NCBI GenBank assembly: GCA_025362705.1
Contig: JANYFH010000232.1
Span: forward strand, 1 to 36,334
Origin: Betaproteobacteria bacterium
GTDB lineage: Bacteria > Pseudomonadota > Gammaproteobacteria > Burkholderiales > Usitatibacteraceae
Reading direction: 5' to 3'
Length of the DNA: 36,334 bases
In this document: positions 17,628 through 26,650 of the stretch, piece by piece
How positions within the stretch are numbered: position 1 is the first letter of the stretch
Layout: each line of letters starts with the position of its first letter
The notes under the pieces: generated by a model
The model's database searches: none
What the model saw: only the letters and a program-made list of their open reading frames with translations
What the model was told of the DNA's origin: nothing
Made by a program: the position numbers and the translations under genes

Positions 17628-18932
17628 CTACACGTTTGGCAGTGTATCAAGATCTGCCATGCCGGAAAATGACTTGTTGCCGGCACCGATATCCTCGCTG
17701 AAGCGCATCAACTCTACAACTGAAAATGCCCTTAGAAAGGCCGACGTGTCGGGAAAACGGTCAGCCGGTTTGATCGCAAGCAGTATGTCGAGTATCGGTT
17801 GAAGAATGCTCAGGTTGCGCGGCAGCGTGGGGCGCGGCGCGTGCAGATGCTGCATCAAAATGCTCTCCATGCGATCACCCGCAAATAGCCGTTGGTGAGT
17901 CAGCATTTCGTAGAATATCGCTCCCAGGCTGTAAAGATCGCTGCGCGCATCCAGTGTTTCGGAATTAATTTGTTCAGGGCTCATGTAATGCGGTGTGCCA
18001 ATTGTCTGGCCATGCAGCGTTAGCATGGCAACCGCCTGTAGATCCTTGGCGATACCAAAATCGACCAGCGCGATGGAGCCGTCCGTGCGCAACATGATGT
18101 TGGCGGGTTTGATATCGCGATGAATGATTCCCTGTGCATGGATCGCACCTAATCCGTCGGCAATCTGTCGCACATACGCCAACGATGTTCCCACCGAAAC
18201 GCCGTGTTCAATGGCCAGCTTCAGATCGCCGCACGGGAAAAATTCCAGCGCAATATAGACGTGATTGTCAGTGATGCCGTGATCGAACACCTTGGCGACA
18301 TTGGGATGATCGATGCGCGATAACAGCGCACGTTCTTCAAGGAAGCGCGTCAGAATTTCGGTCTGTTCCCTGCCTTCTTCCACCAGTGTCAACACTTTCA
18401 GCGCGCAGCGCAGGCCGGATTTTTTGCGGTCGGCCAGATAAACCTGGCCCATGCCACCTTCGCCGAGCGGACTAATCAGCGTGTAACCGGGTATCAGCGG
18501 CATTGAACTGCTGTTGCGCGCGTCAACCCCTGCCGGGGGCAGGTCACCTGAGGCTCGTCGCCGCTCGGTCTCGATCAGTTTCCCTTCAACTGCGGCAAGC
18601 AGCATTTCACGCGTAAATGGCTTTATCAGATAGTCGACCGCGCCAACGCCAAACGCCTGCCTGAATGACGGGCCGTCATCGCGGGAAGACATGAAAATGA
18701 TCGGAACCCAGCGCCGTTCGCCATCGGCATTCAGAATCGCTGCCATCTCGAATCCGCTCATCTCCGGCATGTTGATGTCCGAAATCACCAGGTCGGGCGT
18801 GTCGGCTGCGGCAAGACTGATCGCCACACGCGGCGAAGCGGTGAGCGTCACGGCATGACCGGCCGCCTTCAAGGCATGCCCTGCGAATGTTGTGAAAATT
18901 TCTTCGTCATCGACGATCAGGATACGAGCCAC
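17628..18932 (-). CDS. Response regulator receiver domain fused to serine/threonine protein kinase
   Basis: REC: ILIVDDEEIF, DLVISDINMPEMSGFE, IKPF; kinase: LISPLGEGGMGQVYLADRKKSGLRCALKVL, IIHRDIKPANIMLRTDGSIALVDFGIAKD, GTPHYMSPEQI. Confidence 0.93.
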   Translation of the reverse strand: MARILIVDDEEIFTTFAGHALKAAGHAVTLTASPRVAISLAAADTPDLVISDINMPEMSGFEMAAILNADGERRWVPIIFMSSRDDGPSFRQAFGVGAVDYLIKPFTREMLLAAVEGKLIETERRRASGDLPPAGVDARNSSSMPLIPGYTLISPLGEGGMGQVYLADRKKSGLRCALKVLTLVEEGREQTEILTRFLEERALLSRIDHPNVAKVFDHGITDNHVYIALEFFPCGDLKLAIEHGVSVGTSLAYVRQIADGLGAIHAQGIIHRDIKPANIMLRTDGSIALVDFGIAKDLQAVAMLTLHGQTIGTPHYMSPEQINSETLDARSDLYSLGAIFYEMLTHQRLFAGDRMESILMQHLHAPRPTLPRNLSILQPILDILLAIKPADRFPDTSAFLRAFSVVELMRFSEDIGAGNKSFSGMADLDTLPNV

Positions 18933-19004
18933 ATGAAACCTTCAAAAGTAGTTTTTCGGCCTGACGCAAAAATAAAGTGTGGTCCGCAGCGTTTATCTCA
19001 CCAG

Positions 19005-19817
19005 CTAGAACAACCGTCCAAGCAGCATCGTCAATCCTGTGAACACCGAACTATCCGCCACACCTGAGCGAATGCTGCGCGCGACGCCTGCATCGAGCGC
19101 GAGAGACTTGCTGATGTTGTAGCTCGCCGCGAAGAGTATCTGGCTGCTGCTCTCTGTGCCGTGCTGTTGTGTGCCCGAGAGTTCTCCGACAATGCCCCAA
19201 TGCTCGTCGAGCGACTTTGACAGCGATGCGGCCCACAATTTTTGTGTGCGGCTCACGCCGGCATCAGCCAAGCCGATGCGGGTGGAGGCGAGATTGAGAT
19301 CGGTGTGGTAATCGCCGATGTCGGCGCTATAAATGGCGTTGAGTGAATAGTCTGAACTGTCGCTGGTGATTCCACGCCGCCCCACGGGCAGCGTCGCGCC
19401 GGCTTCCAGACCGAAGACGGATGTGTCATTGATCGCGAAGCGGCGCTTGAGCACGATGCTGCCATCACCGCCGCCGCTGGTGCGGTGGCCGCTCTCATCA
19501 GTCTGCCGTACCCACGCATCACCGCCAACGCGCACGCCCCAATCCGGCGTGAACGCAAGCTTGAGCGTGTATGGCAGGCTATCGCGGCGCTCGCTGCCGC
19601 TGGCGCGCGCGTGCAACGCACCCGCCTCGATTTCCAGCCAGCCCGGTGCTGAAAGCGCCGCAGGCGTTGAGACGCTCGGCCGATAAGGCGTTACCGAAGG
19701 TTGATCGTCCGGTGGCGTTTGCGCAAATACGGACGTGCAGCACAATGCGGCGGCGACAACGAATGTGAGCGCACGCGCCTTGGCTGGGTAATCGCGTGAT
19801 CTTATGTGGGTATGCAT
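19005..19817 (-). CDS. Secreted/outer-membrane protein of unknown function, beta-barrel (MetA-pathway phenol degradation-like) type
   Basis: Signal peptide (ALTFVVAAALCCTSVFAQ) and alternating amphipathic strands (WLEIEAGALHARA..., LKLAFTPDWGVRVGGDAWV, GLEAGATLPVGRRG) ending in ...GLTMLLGRLF. Confidence 0.65.
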   Translation of the reverse strand: MHTHIRSRDYPAKARALTFVVAAALCCTSVFAQTPPDDQPSVTPYRPSVSTPAALSAPGWLEIEAGALHARASGSERRDSLPYTLKLAFTPDWGVRVGGDAWVRQTDESGHRTSGGGDGSIVLKRRFAINDTSVFGLEAGATLPVGRRGITSDSSDYSLNAIYSADIGDYHTDLNLASTRIGLADAGVSRTQKLWAASLSKSLDEHWGIVGELSGTQQHGTESSSQILFAASYNISKSLALDAGVARSIRSGVADSSVFTGLTMLLGRLF

Positions 19818-19933
19818 GGCAAAAGAAAGTGGCTGGAATTGTCTGAATGATTCGATACAACACTCACTATATCGAGTCAGGCGCATTTATTCCTGAGCGC
19901 TTGGGTCATGGTACTGTGAGTGCTTGACAAACT

Positions 19934-20010
19934 CAAGCACTGGCGCGGCTTTTCAGACATTTATGCTTTGGAATGCGCGCAGAATGGCGTTCTACGTTAC
20001 TTTACGCTAA
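19934..20010 (+). repeat. Dispersed structured intergenic repeat, copy R4
   Basis: CAAGCACTGGCGCGGCTTTTCAGACATTTATGCTTTGGAATGCGCGCAGAATGGCGTTCTACGTTACTTTACGCTAA; ATGGCG at repeat positions 51-56, gapless with R1/R3/R5/R7. Confidence 0.8.
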
Positions 20011-20055
20011 GAAAAAGTCAGCAACAACGGCATGAGCGTCCGTCCAATTTACTTA

Positions 20056-21780
20056 CTACTTTCCCGCCACCATCCCCGTCAAAAATCGACGCATGTGCGT
20101 AGCCGCTGCGATGACATCTGTATCGTGTCCAAAGCTCGGATAAAAATATGCTTCAGGCTTCAGTCCCGCCTGGCTCATACGCGCAATGATTTCCCGGCCA
20201 TTTGCCGGCTTGACTACACCATCATCCAGGCCGTAGTGGAATTGCGTGGGCGGCAAGCGCTCAGCGAAATACCGGGGTGAACTTGCCAGCAGCAGACGCC
20301 GTGTCTCTTCCAGGTTTTTCTCGCCCGCGACTGCGCCGGTGAGAAATGTTTCCAGGAACTGCCCGCCGAGGTCCTTTGGTTTTCCATGATTGCGCAGCGC
20401 ATCGGCCACTGACTCGCGCGGTGTCCAGCCGTCTTCACCTTGCAGGAAAAAATGATCGGTCGGCCCGGCCGCGGACACCACGCGGCGAATGCGTGGATCG
20501 CGCTCCGCTGCCAGCAGCACAACTGTCCCGCCACGACTGTGACCAAACGCCGCGATCCTGGCGGGATCAGCTTCAGGCGTAATTTTAAGCGCCACATTCA
20601 GCAAAGCGATCACGTCATCGGTCGCGCCATCCCAGACGTCGGTGCGATCACCTTCGGAAACCCAGCTCTCATCGCCGAGTATCAGCTTCTCTCCACGCAA
20701 TGAGGGCACCACGTAGATGAACCGGTCTCTGTCTTCGGCCAGGGACTGCATCAGATCCGAGGGATGCGTGAGGTTCAATGGGAAGTAATTCCAGGAAACA
20801 CCCTTGACGTCCAGCACCACGGTGCAACAGCCAGGCTTTGCATTCTTTGGCACAATGATCGCGCCGTAATGCTTCGAACCGTGGACCCGGTGCGAAACGA
20901 TGACGATTTCGGCAGGAAATTTTCCGAGATTGTCCAGGCTGTACGGAGCGCGCTTGATCACCTGCACGTCGCGCGGTTTGAGTTCACGGTGCTGCCAGTC
21001 GGCGAGAACTGCCTTGCGCTCGGCGTCGGTTGGCGTCGCAAACAGCGCATCCAGCGAAAATGGCAGCTTGATGCCGTCGGCCGCAAGCTCCGGGCCGCGC
21101 ACCCGCGCCAGCGCCTGCGCGATGTCGGGTCGAGCCGGCGCCAGCGCCAGTGCCAGTGCACGCGCGTAGTGCGGTGCGGCGCCATTGCGCTCTCCCACAC
21201 GGATCAACGCTTCGGCGAGTGCGAATTCGAGTTGCGCATGCGATTCCGGTTTGGCCGGTGGTGTTTCGGCCAGCCGCGTCAGGAAATCGCGAACGGTGCG
21301 CGCGTGCGAGGGGAAGCGTTCCACCATACGCGTGCCGAACTCCACACCGCGCTCAATATCTGCCGGGCTCCTGCGGAACTTTTGCACCGCTTCGGCCACC
21401 CGATCGGCAAACAGTAACTCCACTGGTGCAATGTCAGCATCCGCCATCTTCACCAAGCGACCGTCTGATTCGGTTTCGCTCATCGTCATCGCCACCACGC
21501 AGTGATTCGCGTCACGCTCGAATACCGCCTTCCGATTCGGCCGGTTGGCAACCTCGAAGTGGTCGGGCGAAGTTTCGGTCAGCACCTGTTCGCTAGGCCA
21601 GAATATCGGACGAACAACGAGGAGTTTTTCGCGCGAGTAGATCAGCAGCACCGTGCCCTCCGGGACGGCGTACCGACCTGTGTACTGGGCGTCGCCCTGG
21701 AGAGTCCGGTAGTCTGCATGGGCAAAGGCAGGAACGCCGCCGGCGAGCAGTATCAGTACGAGCGCACGTAAGGTACTCAT
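20056..21780 (-). CDS. Secreted alpha/beta hydrolase (prolyl oligopeptidase-like C-terminal domain)
   Basis: Signal peptide MSTLRALVLILLAGGVPAFAHA; AAFGHSRGGTVVLLAAERDPRI, HYGLDDGVVKPANGREII, FYPSFGHDTD. Confidence 0.82.
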   Translation of the reverse strand: MSTLRALVLILLAGGVPAFAHADYRTLQGDAQYTGRYAVPEGTVLLIYSREKLLVVRPIFWPSEQVLTETSPDHFEVANRPNRKAVFERDANHCVVAMTMSETESDGRLVKMADADIAPVELLFADRVAEAVQKFRRSPADIERGVEFGTRMVERFPSHARTVRDFLTRLAETPPAKPESHAQLEFALAEALIRVGERNGAAPHYARALALALAPARPDIAQALARVRGPELAADGIKLPFSLDALFATPTDAERKAVLADWQHRELKPRDVQVIKRAPYSLDNLGKFPAEIVIVSHRVHGSKHYGAIIVPKNAKPGCCTVVLDVKGVSWNYFPLNLTHPSDLMQSLAEDRDRFIYVVPSLRGEKLILGDESWVSEGDRTDVWDGATDDVIALLNVALKITPEADPARIAAFGHSRGGTVVLLAAERDPRIRRVVSAAGPTDHFFLQGEDGWTPRESVADALRNHGKPKDLGGQFLETFLTGAVAGEKNLEETRRLLLASSPRYFAERLPPTQFHYGLDDGVVKPANGREIIARMSQAGLKPEAYFYPSFGHDTDVIAAATHMRRFLTGMVAGK

Positions 21781-21940
21781 TGGCAGGGCATCCGTGGGCT
21801 TTCGATGATGGTTGTATCGTAATTCATGGCAGCGCTCCAATATGAGTGAATACTGTGATTAGACGGACGGTCAAGCGACTTTGGATTTGCCAGTGAATAA
21901 AATAGATCAGCATTGCGCGAACTACGATGAGGTACAAAGG

Positions 21941-22017
21941 CCAGTACTGGCGCGGGTCTTCGGGACGTTTGTGGCTGGCAGGTCGGCAAAATGGCGATCT
22001 GCGTGAATTTGTGCTGG
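21941..22017 (+). repeat. Dispersed structured intergenic repeat, copy R5
   Basis: CCAGTACTGGCGCGGGTCTTCGGGACGTTTGTGGCTGGCAGGTCGGCAAAATGGCGATCTGCGTGAATTTGTGCTGG; same 77-nt length as R3; closing stem CCAGTAC/GTGCTGG. Confidence 0.8.
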
Positions 22018-22085
22018 GAAAATCGTTTGCTAGAAATAATCCGTGGTACGCCCCCCATTACTAAATCGAACGTGCAAGCTTTAAT

Positions 22086-22358
22086 TTATTTCTTTGCTGA
22101 TTGATTGCAATACGGGTGCGTAAGGTGGCAATTGCTTGGTTGGCCGCGCCCGCCTTCACGTGCACGCACCACGTGATCATATGAAACAGATTTTTCCGCA
22201 TCCAAATATCCACCGCATATTGGACACTTTATTGCTGCTTTAAGGGCCACGTTTATGAACACTTGACTCTTCGTGTCATCGGAAAATTCCTCTTGGGCGT
22301 CAACACTATTCCCAACCACAATTTTCCCACCTAATCCAGACATCTTCACGAGTTCCAA
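22086..22358 (-). pseudogene. HNH endonuclease-like domain, probably a remnant
   Basis: CPICGGYLDAEKSVSYDHVVRAREGGRGQPSNCHLTHPYCNQSAKK (C-x2-C, DH, N, H motif); ORF-track start is a TTG, and the same frame extends upstream through one TGA to an ATG at 22448. Confidence 0.5.
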
Positions 22359-22499
22359 TTCAGATGGAGTGGCGCCGTTTCATCTGATATTGCTTCCGCA
22401 CTTAAGTGCGTTCAACCCGCAGTTGGCAATCAGTTTTGAATAGGGCATGATGATTTGTGAAGCTGCAAAATCTCAACGCACTCAAAAAGGGAAACGAAA

Positions 22500-22901
22500 A
22501 TGAAAAAAACATTACTCGTCGCTGCTGTTGCCGGTCTCATGTTGTCAGCCTGCGCGTCGCACCACGCGCATTTGCGCAACGCAGATCCGCTTAACACGCT
22601 CGTATCCGTTGCTGACGGCAAACAAATTGTTGTCAGCCAGGAGCCGATCTATGTTGCGAAGGGCATGAAGGACGTCAGGATCACGTGGCATGTGTCACCC
22701 GATTCGAAATACACGTTTGGCAAAGATGGCATCGTCGTCGCTGAGGCGCGCGAAGAAATTACCGATTGTCGTGCGGCACCGGACGGAATGAGTTTTTCCT
22801 GTTTGAACAGGCACACGAAGGCGGGAAAATACAAGTACACGGTGACGCTGACTGGCACACCTGCAGTCGCGCCTCTTGATCCAATTATGGTGAACGACTA
22901 G
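22500..22901 (+). CDS. Hypothetical lipoprotein
   Basis: MKKTLLVAAVAGLMLSACAS lipobox signal; SD-like AAGGGAAA upstream. Confidence 0.75.
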   Translation: MKKTLLVAAVAGLMLSACASHHAHLRNADPLNTLVSVADGKQIVVSQEPIYVAKGMKDVRITWHVSPDSKYTFGKDGIVVAEAREEITDCRAAPDGMSFSCLNRHTKAGKYKYTVTLTGTPAVAPLDPIMVND

Positions 22902-22904
22902 CCG

Positions 22905-25367
22905 CTAGGGAAAATTCTCCAGCCACGCACGCGCATCGTCCATCGCTTCCTGATAGGTGCGCGTGTGGCCGGTATCCTCAGCGGCGGCAAATTGCGCCGC
23001 TGCCAGCGCTGCCCGCGTTTGCACGATGCGCGGCGCGAGGAATGCTTCGTCGGCAGGGTCGCGGTGCAGGCCGGTCTGCATTGCCAGCGCCTCAGCCATT
23101 CCGTAGTACCGCGCCGCGTACTCCCATTGCTGGCGCAACGCGGCAAGACCTGCCGCAACTTCAAGCGCGCTTTGCCCAATCCGTTTTGAGCCGATCTCGT
23201 TGGCGATCACCAGCACTTCCAGCAATAGCGGTGAGGCGTGATCGGCTGCGCCGCGATCAATCGACACCATCGCGAGATTGAGCAGACCAATCGCAATGTT
23301 TTCGCGGTCCTGCACTTCCCTCGCAAGTGCCAGACTCTGTTCGTAAAGCGGTGCCGCCGCATCAAGCTGGCCCGCGACGCGGTGCAGTTGTGCGAATGCG
23401 TTGAGCGCAGCCGCAATTTCACGTTTGTTGCCGAGTGCCTGCGCCATATTGAGCGCCTCCTGCAAATGCGTGCGTGCGGCGGCCATATCACCCAGGCCGA
23501 GGCAGGCCATCCCCAGCGGCTGTAGCGCCACCGCCACGCGGCGCTGGTCGCCAATTGCGCGTGCGATGTCGATACTTTCTTCCAGGTACCCTTGCGCCTC
23601 GACGTAGCGGCCCATCAACACACCGATTTGTCCCGCGTCAAACAGGCAGCGGCATCGCGCGATGTTTCGCTCGCCAGCTTTGGGATGCGCGAGCGCCTCT
23701 ACAGTCATCTGCTGCCCGAGCCCCAAATAGCCGCGCGTAATCCAGTACGGCTTCAGCGCCCAAACCAGCCGCAATCCCGGCGCCGCACCTTCATCCATGC
23801 GCCCGGCCCAGGCGTGTGCGGCCAGCAGGTTCTCGCGTTCCAGATCGAGCCGTGCCAGCCATACGCCCTGTTCGGCGCCGGCGAGTGCTGGCCGCGCCTG
23901 TTCGGCAAGTGCGAGATAGAACTCGAGATGGCGTGTATGGGCATCATTTTCCTCACCCGATTCGTGCAGGCGTTCCTCTGCATATTGCCGCACCGTTTCC
24001 AGTAGCCGGTAGCGTTCGCCGTCGGCATCCATCATCAGCAGCGATTTTTCGACGAGTTGGATCAGGAGATCAAGAGCTGTAGAGCCATTTGCGTCGTCGC
24101 TGGCGCCCACGGCTTCGGCGGCATCCAGCGTCCAGCCACCGGCGAATACCGAAAGTTGCTGAAGCAGCGCGCGCTCGGGTTGCGAAAGAAAATCGAAGCT
24201 CCAGTCGATCGACGCGCGCAGGGTTTGCTGGCGCGGCATGCTGGTTTTATCGCCGCCGGTGAGTAAATTGAAACGGTCGCCCAGTCGTGCCGCAATCTGT
24301 TCCACGCTGATCGCATACACGCGCGCCGCCGCAAGTTCGATCGCCAGCGGAATACCATCGAGGCGGCGACAAATATCAGCGATTGCCGCTGCATTTTTTT
24401 GTGTGACTTGAAATGACGGTTGCGCTGCACTTGCGCGATCGATGAATAATCGCACGGCCTCGTTTTGTTTCAACGCCTCAAGCTGTGTGGCGCTGAGTGG
24501 TGAATCTGCGGTGTTTAGTGAATCCGGAACGGTGAGCGATGGCACCGGGTACGCGGTCTCGCCCATCACATGCAGGCGTTCGCGGCTGGACGCGAGCACC
24601 TGCACGGCGCGCCCCGATCGCAGGAGATTTTTGGCAAGTGCTGCCGACGCCTGCACCAGATGTTCGCAGTTATCGAGAATCAGCAACAGTTGACGATCCC
24701 TCACAAATTTTTCGAGCGCTTCGAGCACCGGATGACCGGCTTCTTCTTTCACACCCAGCACTGACGCCACCGCTTCTGGCACCAGCCGTTCATCGGCGAG
24801 CGAGGCGAGCTCCACCAGCCACACGCCATCCGGGTAGTCGTCCATCACGTCGGCTGCAACTTGTAGTGAGAGACGTGTTTTGCCGGTGCCGCCCATGCTG
24901 GTCAGGGTCACCAGCCGCGTGGTCGCGAGTAGCTCCTTAAGCTCGCCGATCTCGCGTTCGCGCCCGACGAAACTGTTGAGCTGCGCGGGCAGATTGTTTT
25001 TTCCTGGCGGCCTTGTCGATGCGCTCGCATCGCGAAGTTCGTCTTCGAGCTTGGGGGTGAAGCGATACCCGCGGCCGGCAACGGTGGCAAGCGCATTTGC
25101 GCCCAGCAATTTCCGCAGAGTGGACACCTGCACCTGAAGATTGTTTTCCTCGACGACCAGGCCGGGCCACACGAGCGCGAGCAATTCGTCTTTGCTCACC
25201 ACACGGTCGCGATGCTCGACGAGTGCGATCAGCAGATCGAAGGCGCGGGCACCGACGTTGGCGGGCAGGCCGTCGATCAATATCCGTCGTTCAGCCGGCC
25301 GGATTTCAACCTGACCGAAACGGTAGCACTGTGGCAAATGCACTCCATGGGTGAATGATTGAGGCAA
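22905..25367 (-). CDS. Winged-helix (OmpR/CadC-type) DNA-binding domain fused to NTPase and TPR region (predicted transcriptional regulator)
   Basis: YRFGQVEIRPAERRILIDGLPANVGARAFDLLIALVEHRDRVVSKDELLALVWPGLVVEENNLQVQVSTLRKLLG; Walker A TSMGGTGKTRLSLQVA, LLILDNCEHLV; C-terminal TPR-like repeats. Confidence 0.9.
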   Translation of the reverse strand: MPQSFTHGVHLPQCYRFGQVEIRPAERRILIDGLPANVGARAFDLLIALVEHRDRVVSKDELLALVWPGLVVEENNLQVQVSTLRKLLGANALATVAGRGYRFTPKLEDELRDASASTRPPGKNNLPAQLNSFVGREREIGELKELLATTRLVTLTSMGGTGKTRLSLQVAADVMDDYPDGVWLVELASLADERLVPEAVASVLGVKEEAGHPVLEALEKFVRDRQLLLILDNCEHLVQASAALAKNLLRSGRAVQVLASSRERLHVMGETAYPVPSLTVPDSLNTADSPLSATQLEALKQNEAVRLFIDRASAAQPSFQVTQKNAAAIADICRRLDGIPLAIELAAARVYAISVEQIAARLGDRFNLLTGGDKTSMPRQQTLRASIDWSFDFLSQPERALLQQLSVFAGGWTLDAAEAVGASDDANGSTALDLLIQLVEKSLLMMDADGERYRLLETVRQYAEERLHESGEENDAHTRHLEFYLALAEQARPALAGAEQGVWLARLDLERENLLAAHAWAGRMDEGAAPGLRLVWALKPYWITRGYLGLGQQMTVEALAHPKAGERNIARCRCLFDAGQIGVLMGRYVEAQGYLEESIDIARAIGDQRRVAVALQPLGMACLGLGDMAAARTHLQEALNMAQALGNKREIAAALNAFAQLHRVAGQLDAAAPLYEQSLALAREVQDRENIAIGLLNLAMVSIDRGAADHASPLLLEVLVIANEIGSKRIGQSALEVAAGLAALRQQWEYAARYYGMAEALAMQTGLHRDPADEAFLAPRIVQTRAALAAAQFAAAEDTGHTRTYQEAMDDARAWLENFP

Positions 25368-25506
25368 CAGGCGAATTTTAGTGCAGTTTCAGAACTTTTA
25401 AGGACGGCTTAAGTACGCCAAAGCCGCATCAGGCGGACAGTGCATGCATCGACAGGTCAGCACCGGATGTCAACTTGCAAGAGCCGCAAATGAAGGAGTC
25501 ACATCC

Positions 25507-25959
25507 ATGGTCACAACACAAGAAAACGATTGGCACCCGCAAGTGAATGGTGTGCCCTGGATGCAAAAGGCGCGGCCCGGCTTGCGTTCTGCCAGAAAAT
25601 TGCGATTCGCTGAATTGCCTCTGCCTGAATCATCTACATCACCCGATCAGATTACCTTGGAGAAAACCATGCCCACCGATGCACGCAAACAACGCCTGTT
25701 GCATGAGGCCCATGAGACGCAAAATGGCGGCAGTGCCAGTCTTGGAAAAGATGTCGAAATGATCATCGCGGCCGTTCTGGTGCTTGCGATTTATTGGGGC
25801 GCTGCCGCCTTCGCAGCGGGTTCGGCAATGTTTAAGCGGGGCGATGTCGTTCACCGCAACGAGATCACGCTGAAATACGAGAAGCCAATGGGCGGCTCGG
25901 TGCCTGTGGCGAATCCGCAGAATCGCGCCGCCAATGTCAAAGACAGTGGCGCACAGTGA
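25507..25959 (+). CDS. Small membrane protein of unknown function (one TM segment)
   Basis: ATG 25507 preceded by AAGGAG; alternative ATG 25669 preceded by GGAG; TM segment VEMIIAAVLVLAIYWGAAAFAAGSAMF. Confidence 0.55.
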   Translation: MVTTQENDWHPQVNGVPWMQKARPGLRSARKLRFAELPLPESSTSPDQITLEKTMPTDARKQRLLHEAHETQNGGSASLGKDVEMIIAAVLVLAIYWGAAAFAAGSAMFKRGDVVHRNEITLKYEKPMGGSVPVANPQNRAANVKDSGAQ

Positions 25960-25991
25960 CGCAACGCGACGAAAACGAGGAGCAATCAGAC

Positions 25992-26372
25992 ATGGAAAAC
26001 CAGGCTCGCCGCGAGAACCCCGCCGCCATCAAGCGCACCGATAACGTGATCGGATTGTTTCCTGGTGTGGTTGAAAATCTCAGCCAGAAAAATACCAGCA
26101 TGAGCCTGACTGTCAGCGCGGCGAGGCTCGAGCTGGCCAGTTTCGAGGCGCGACTGGCATCGATGGGAATTGGTTTGCTTGTCAGCGACGAGGTGCTGAC
26201 AGAAATTACGAAGGCAGGGTTTGACCCGCAATTTGGCGCGCGACCGTTGCAGAAAACGATCGAACTGCAAATCGAGTTTCCGCTTTCGAAAGCGGTGCTG
26301 AAAGGCAAGTTTGTGGCGAAAGACACGATCAAGGTGCGGCTGGGGGATGGCGTGATTGTGTTTGAGAAGTGA
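25992..26372 (+). CDS. Stand-alone ClpB-like C-terminal (D2-small) domain protein
   Basis: ASFEARLASMGIGLLVSDEVLTEITKAGFDPQFGARPLQKTIELQIEFPLSKAVLKGKFVAKDTIKVRL resembles the ClpB/Clp C-terminal domain; AGGAG before ATG 25992; no AAA+ core upstream. Confidence 0.7.
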   Translation: MENQARRENPAAIKRTDNVIGLFPGVVENLSQKNTSMSLTVSAARLELASFEARLASMGIGLLVSDEVLTEITKAGFDPQFGARPLQKTIELQIEFPLSKAVLKGKFVAKDTIKVRLGDGVIVFEK

Positions 26373-26392
26373 GCAACACGAAAATTTAAACT

Positions 26393-26460
26393 CTAGCGCT
26401 GGCGAGGGTCGCAGGGCATTTTCCTTCGGCATCACGATCAGCGCCTCCATCGTTGCGCGA
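26393..26460 (+). repeat. Possible divergent copy (R6) of the dispersed structured repeat
   Basis: CTAGCGCTGGCGAGGGTCGC... directly after a CDS; GCGCTG (pos 4-9) can pair with CAGCGC (pos 47-52); rest diverged. Confidence 0.4.
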
Positions 26461-26650
26461 GGTGACCCTCTAGCCCTGATCGCAATCGCAGCGTTCAACA
26501 TATTTGGTTAGTCGATCACTGGCGCGCAAACGTCCGGTCGTTGTTCAAGCTGGAGCGTGCTCGAAGCACACACTAGTGGTGCAAACGGTTGCGGGACATG
26601 CTCAAATCAACGATAGGTGATTTCGCCTTGCCCCAGACCGTGGTCAGACC

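Noticed and set aside
26515-26560. TCACTGGCGCGCAAACGTCC as a possible ninth repeat copy
   Set aside because: Only about 10 bases match and the downstream ATGGCG block is absent
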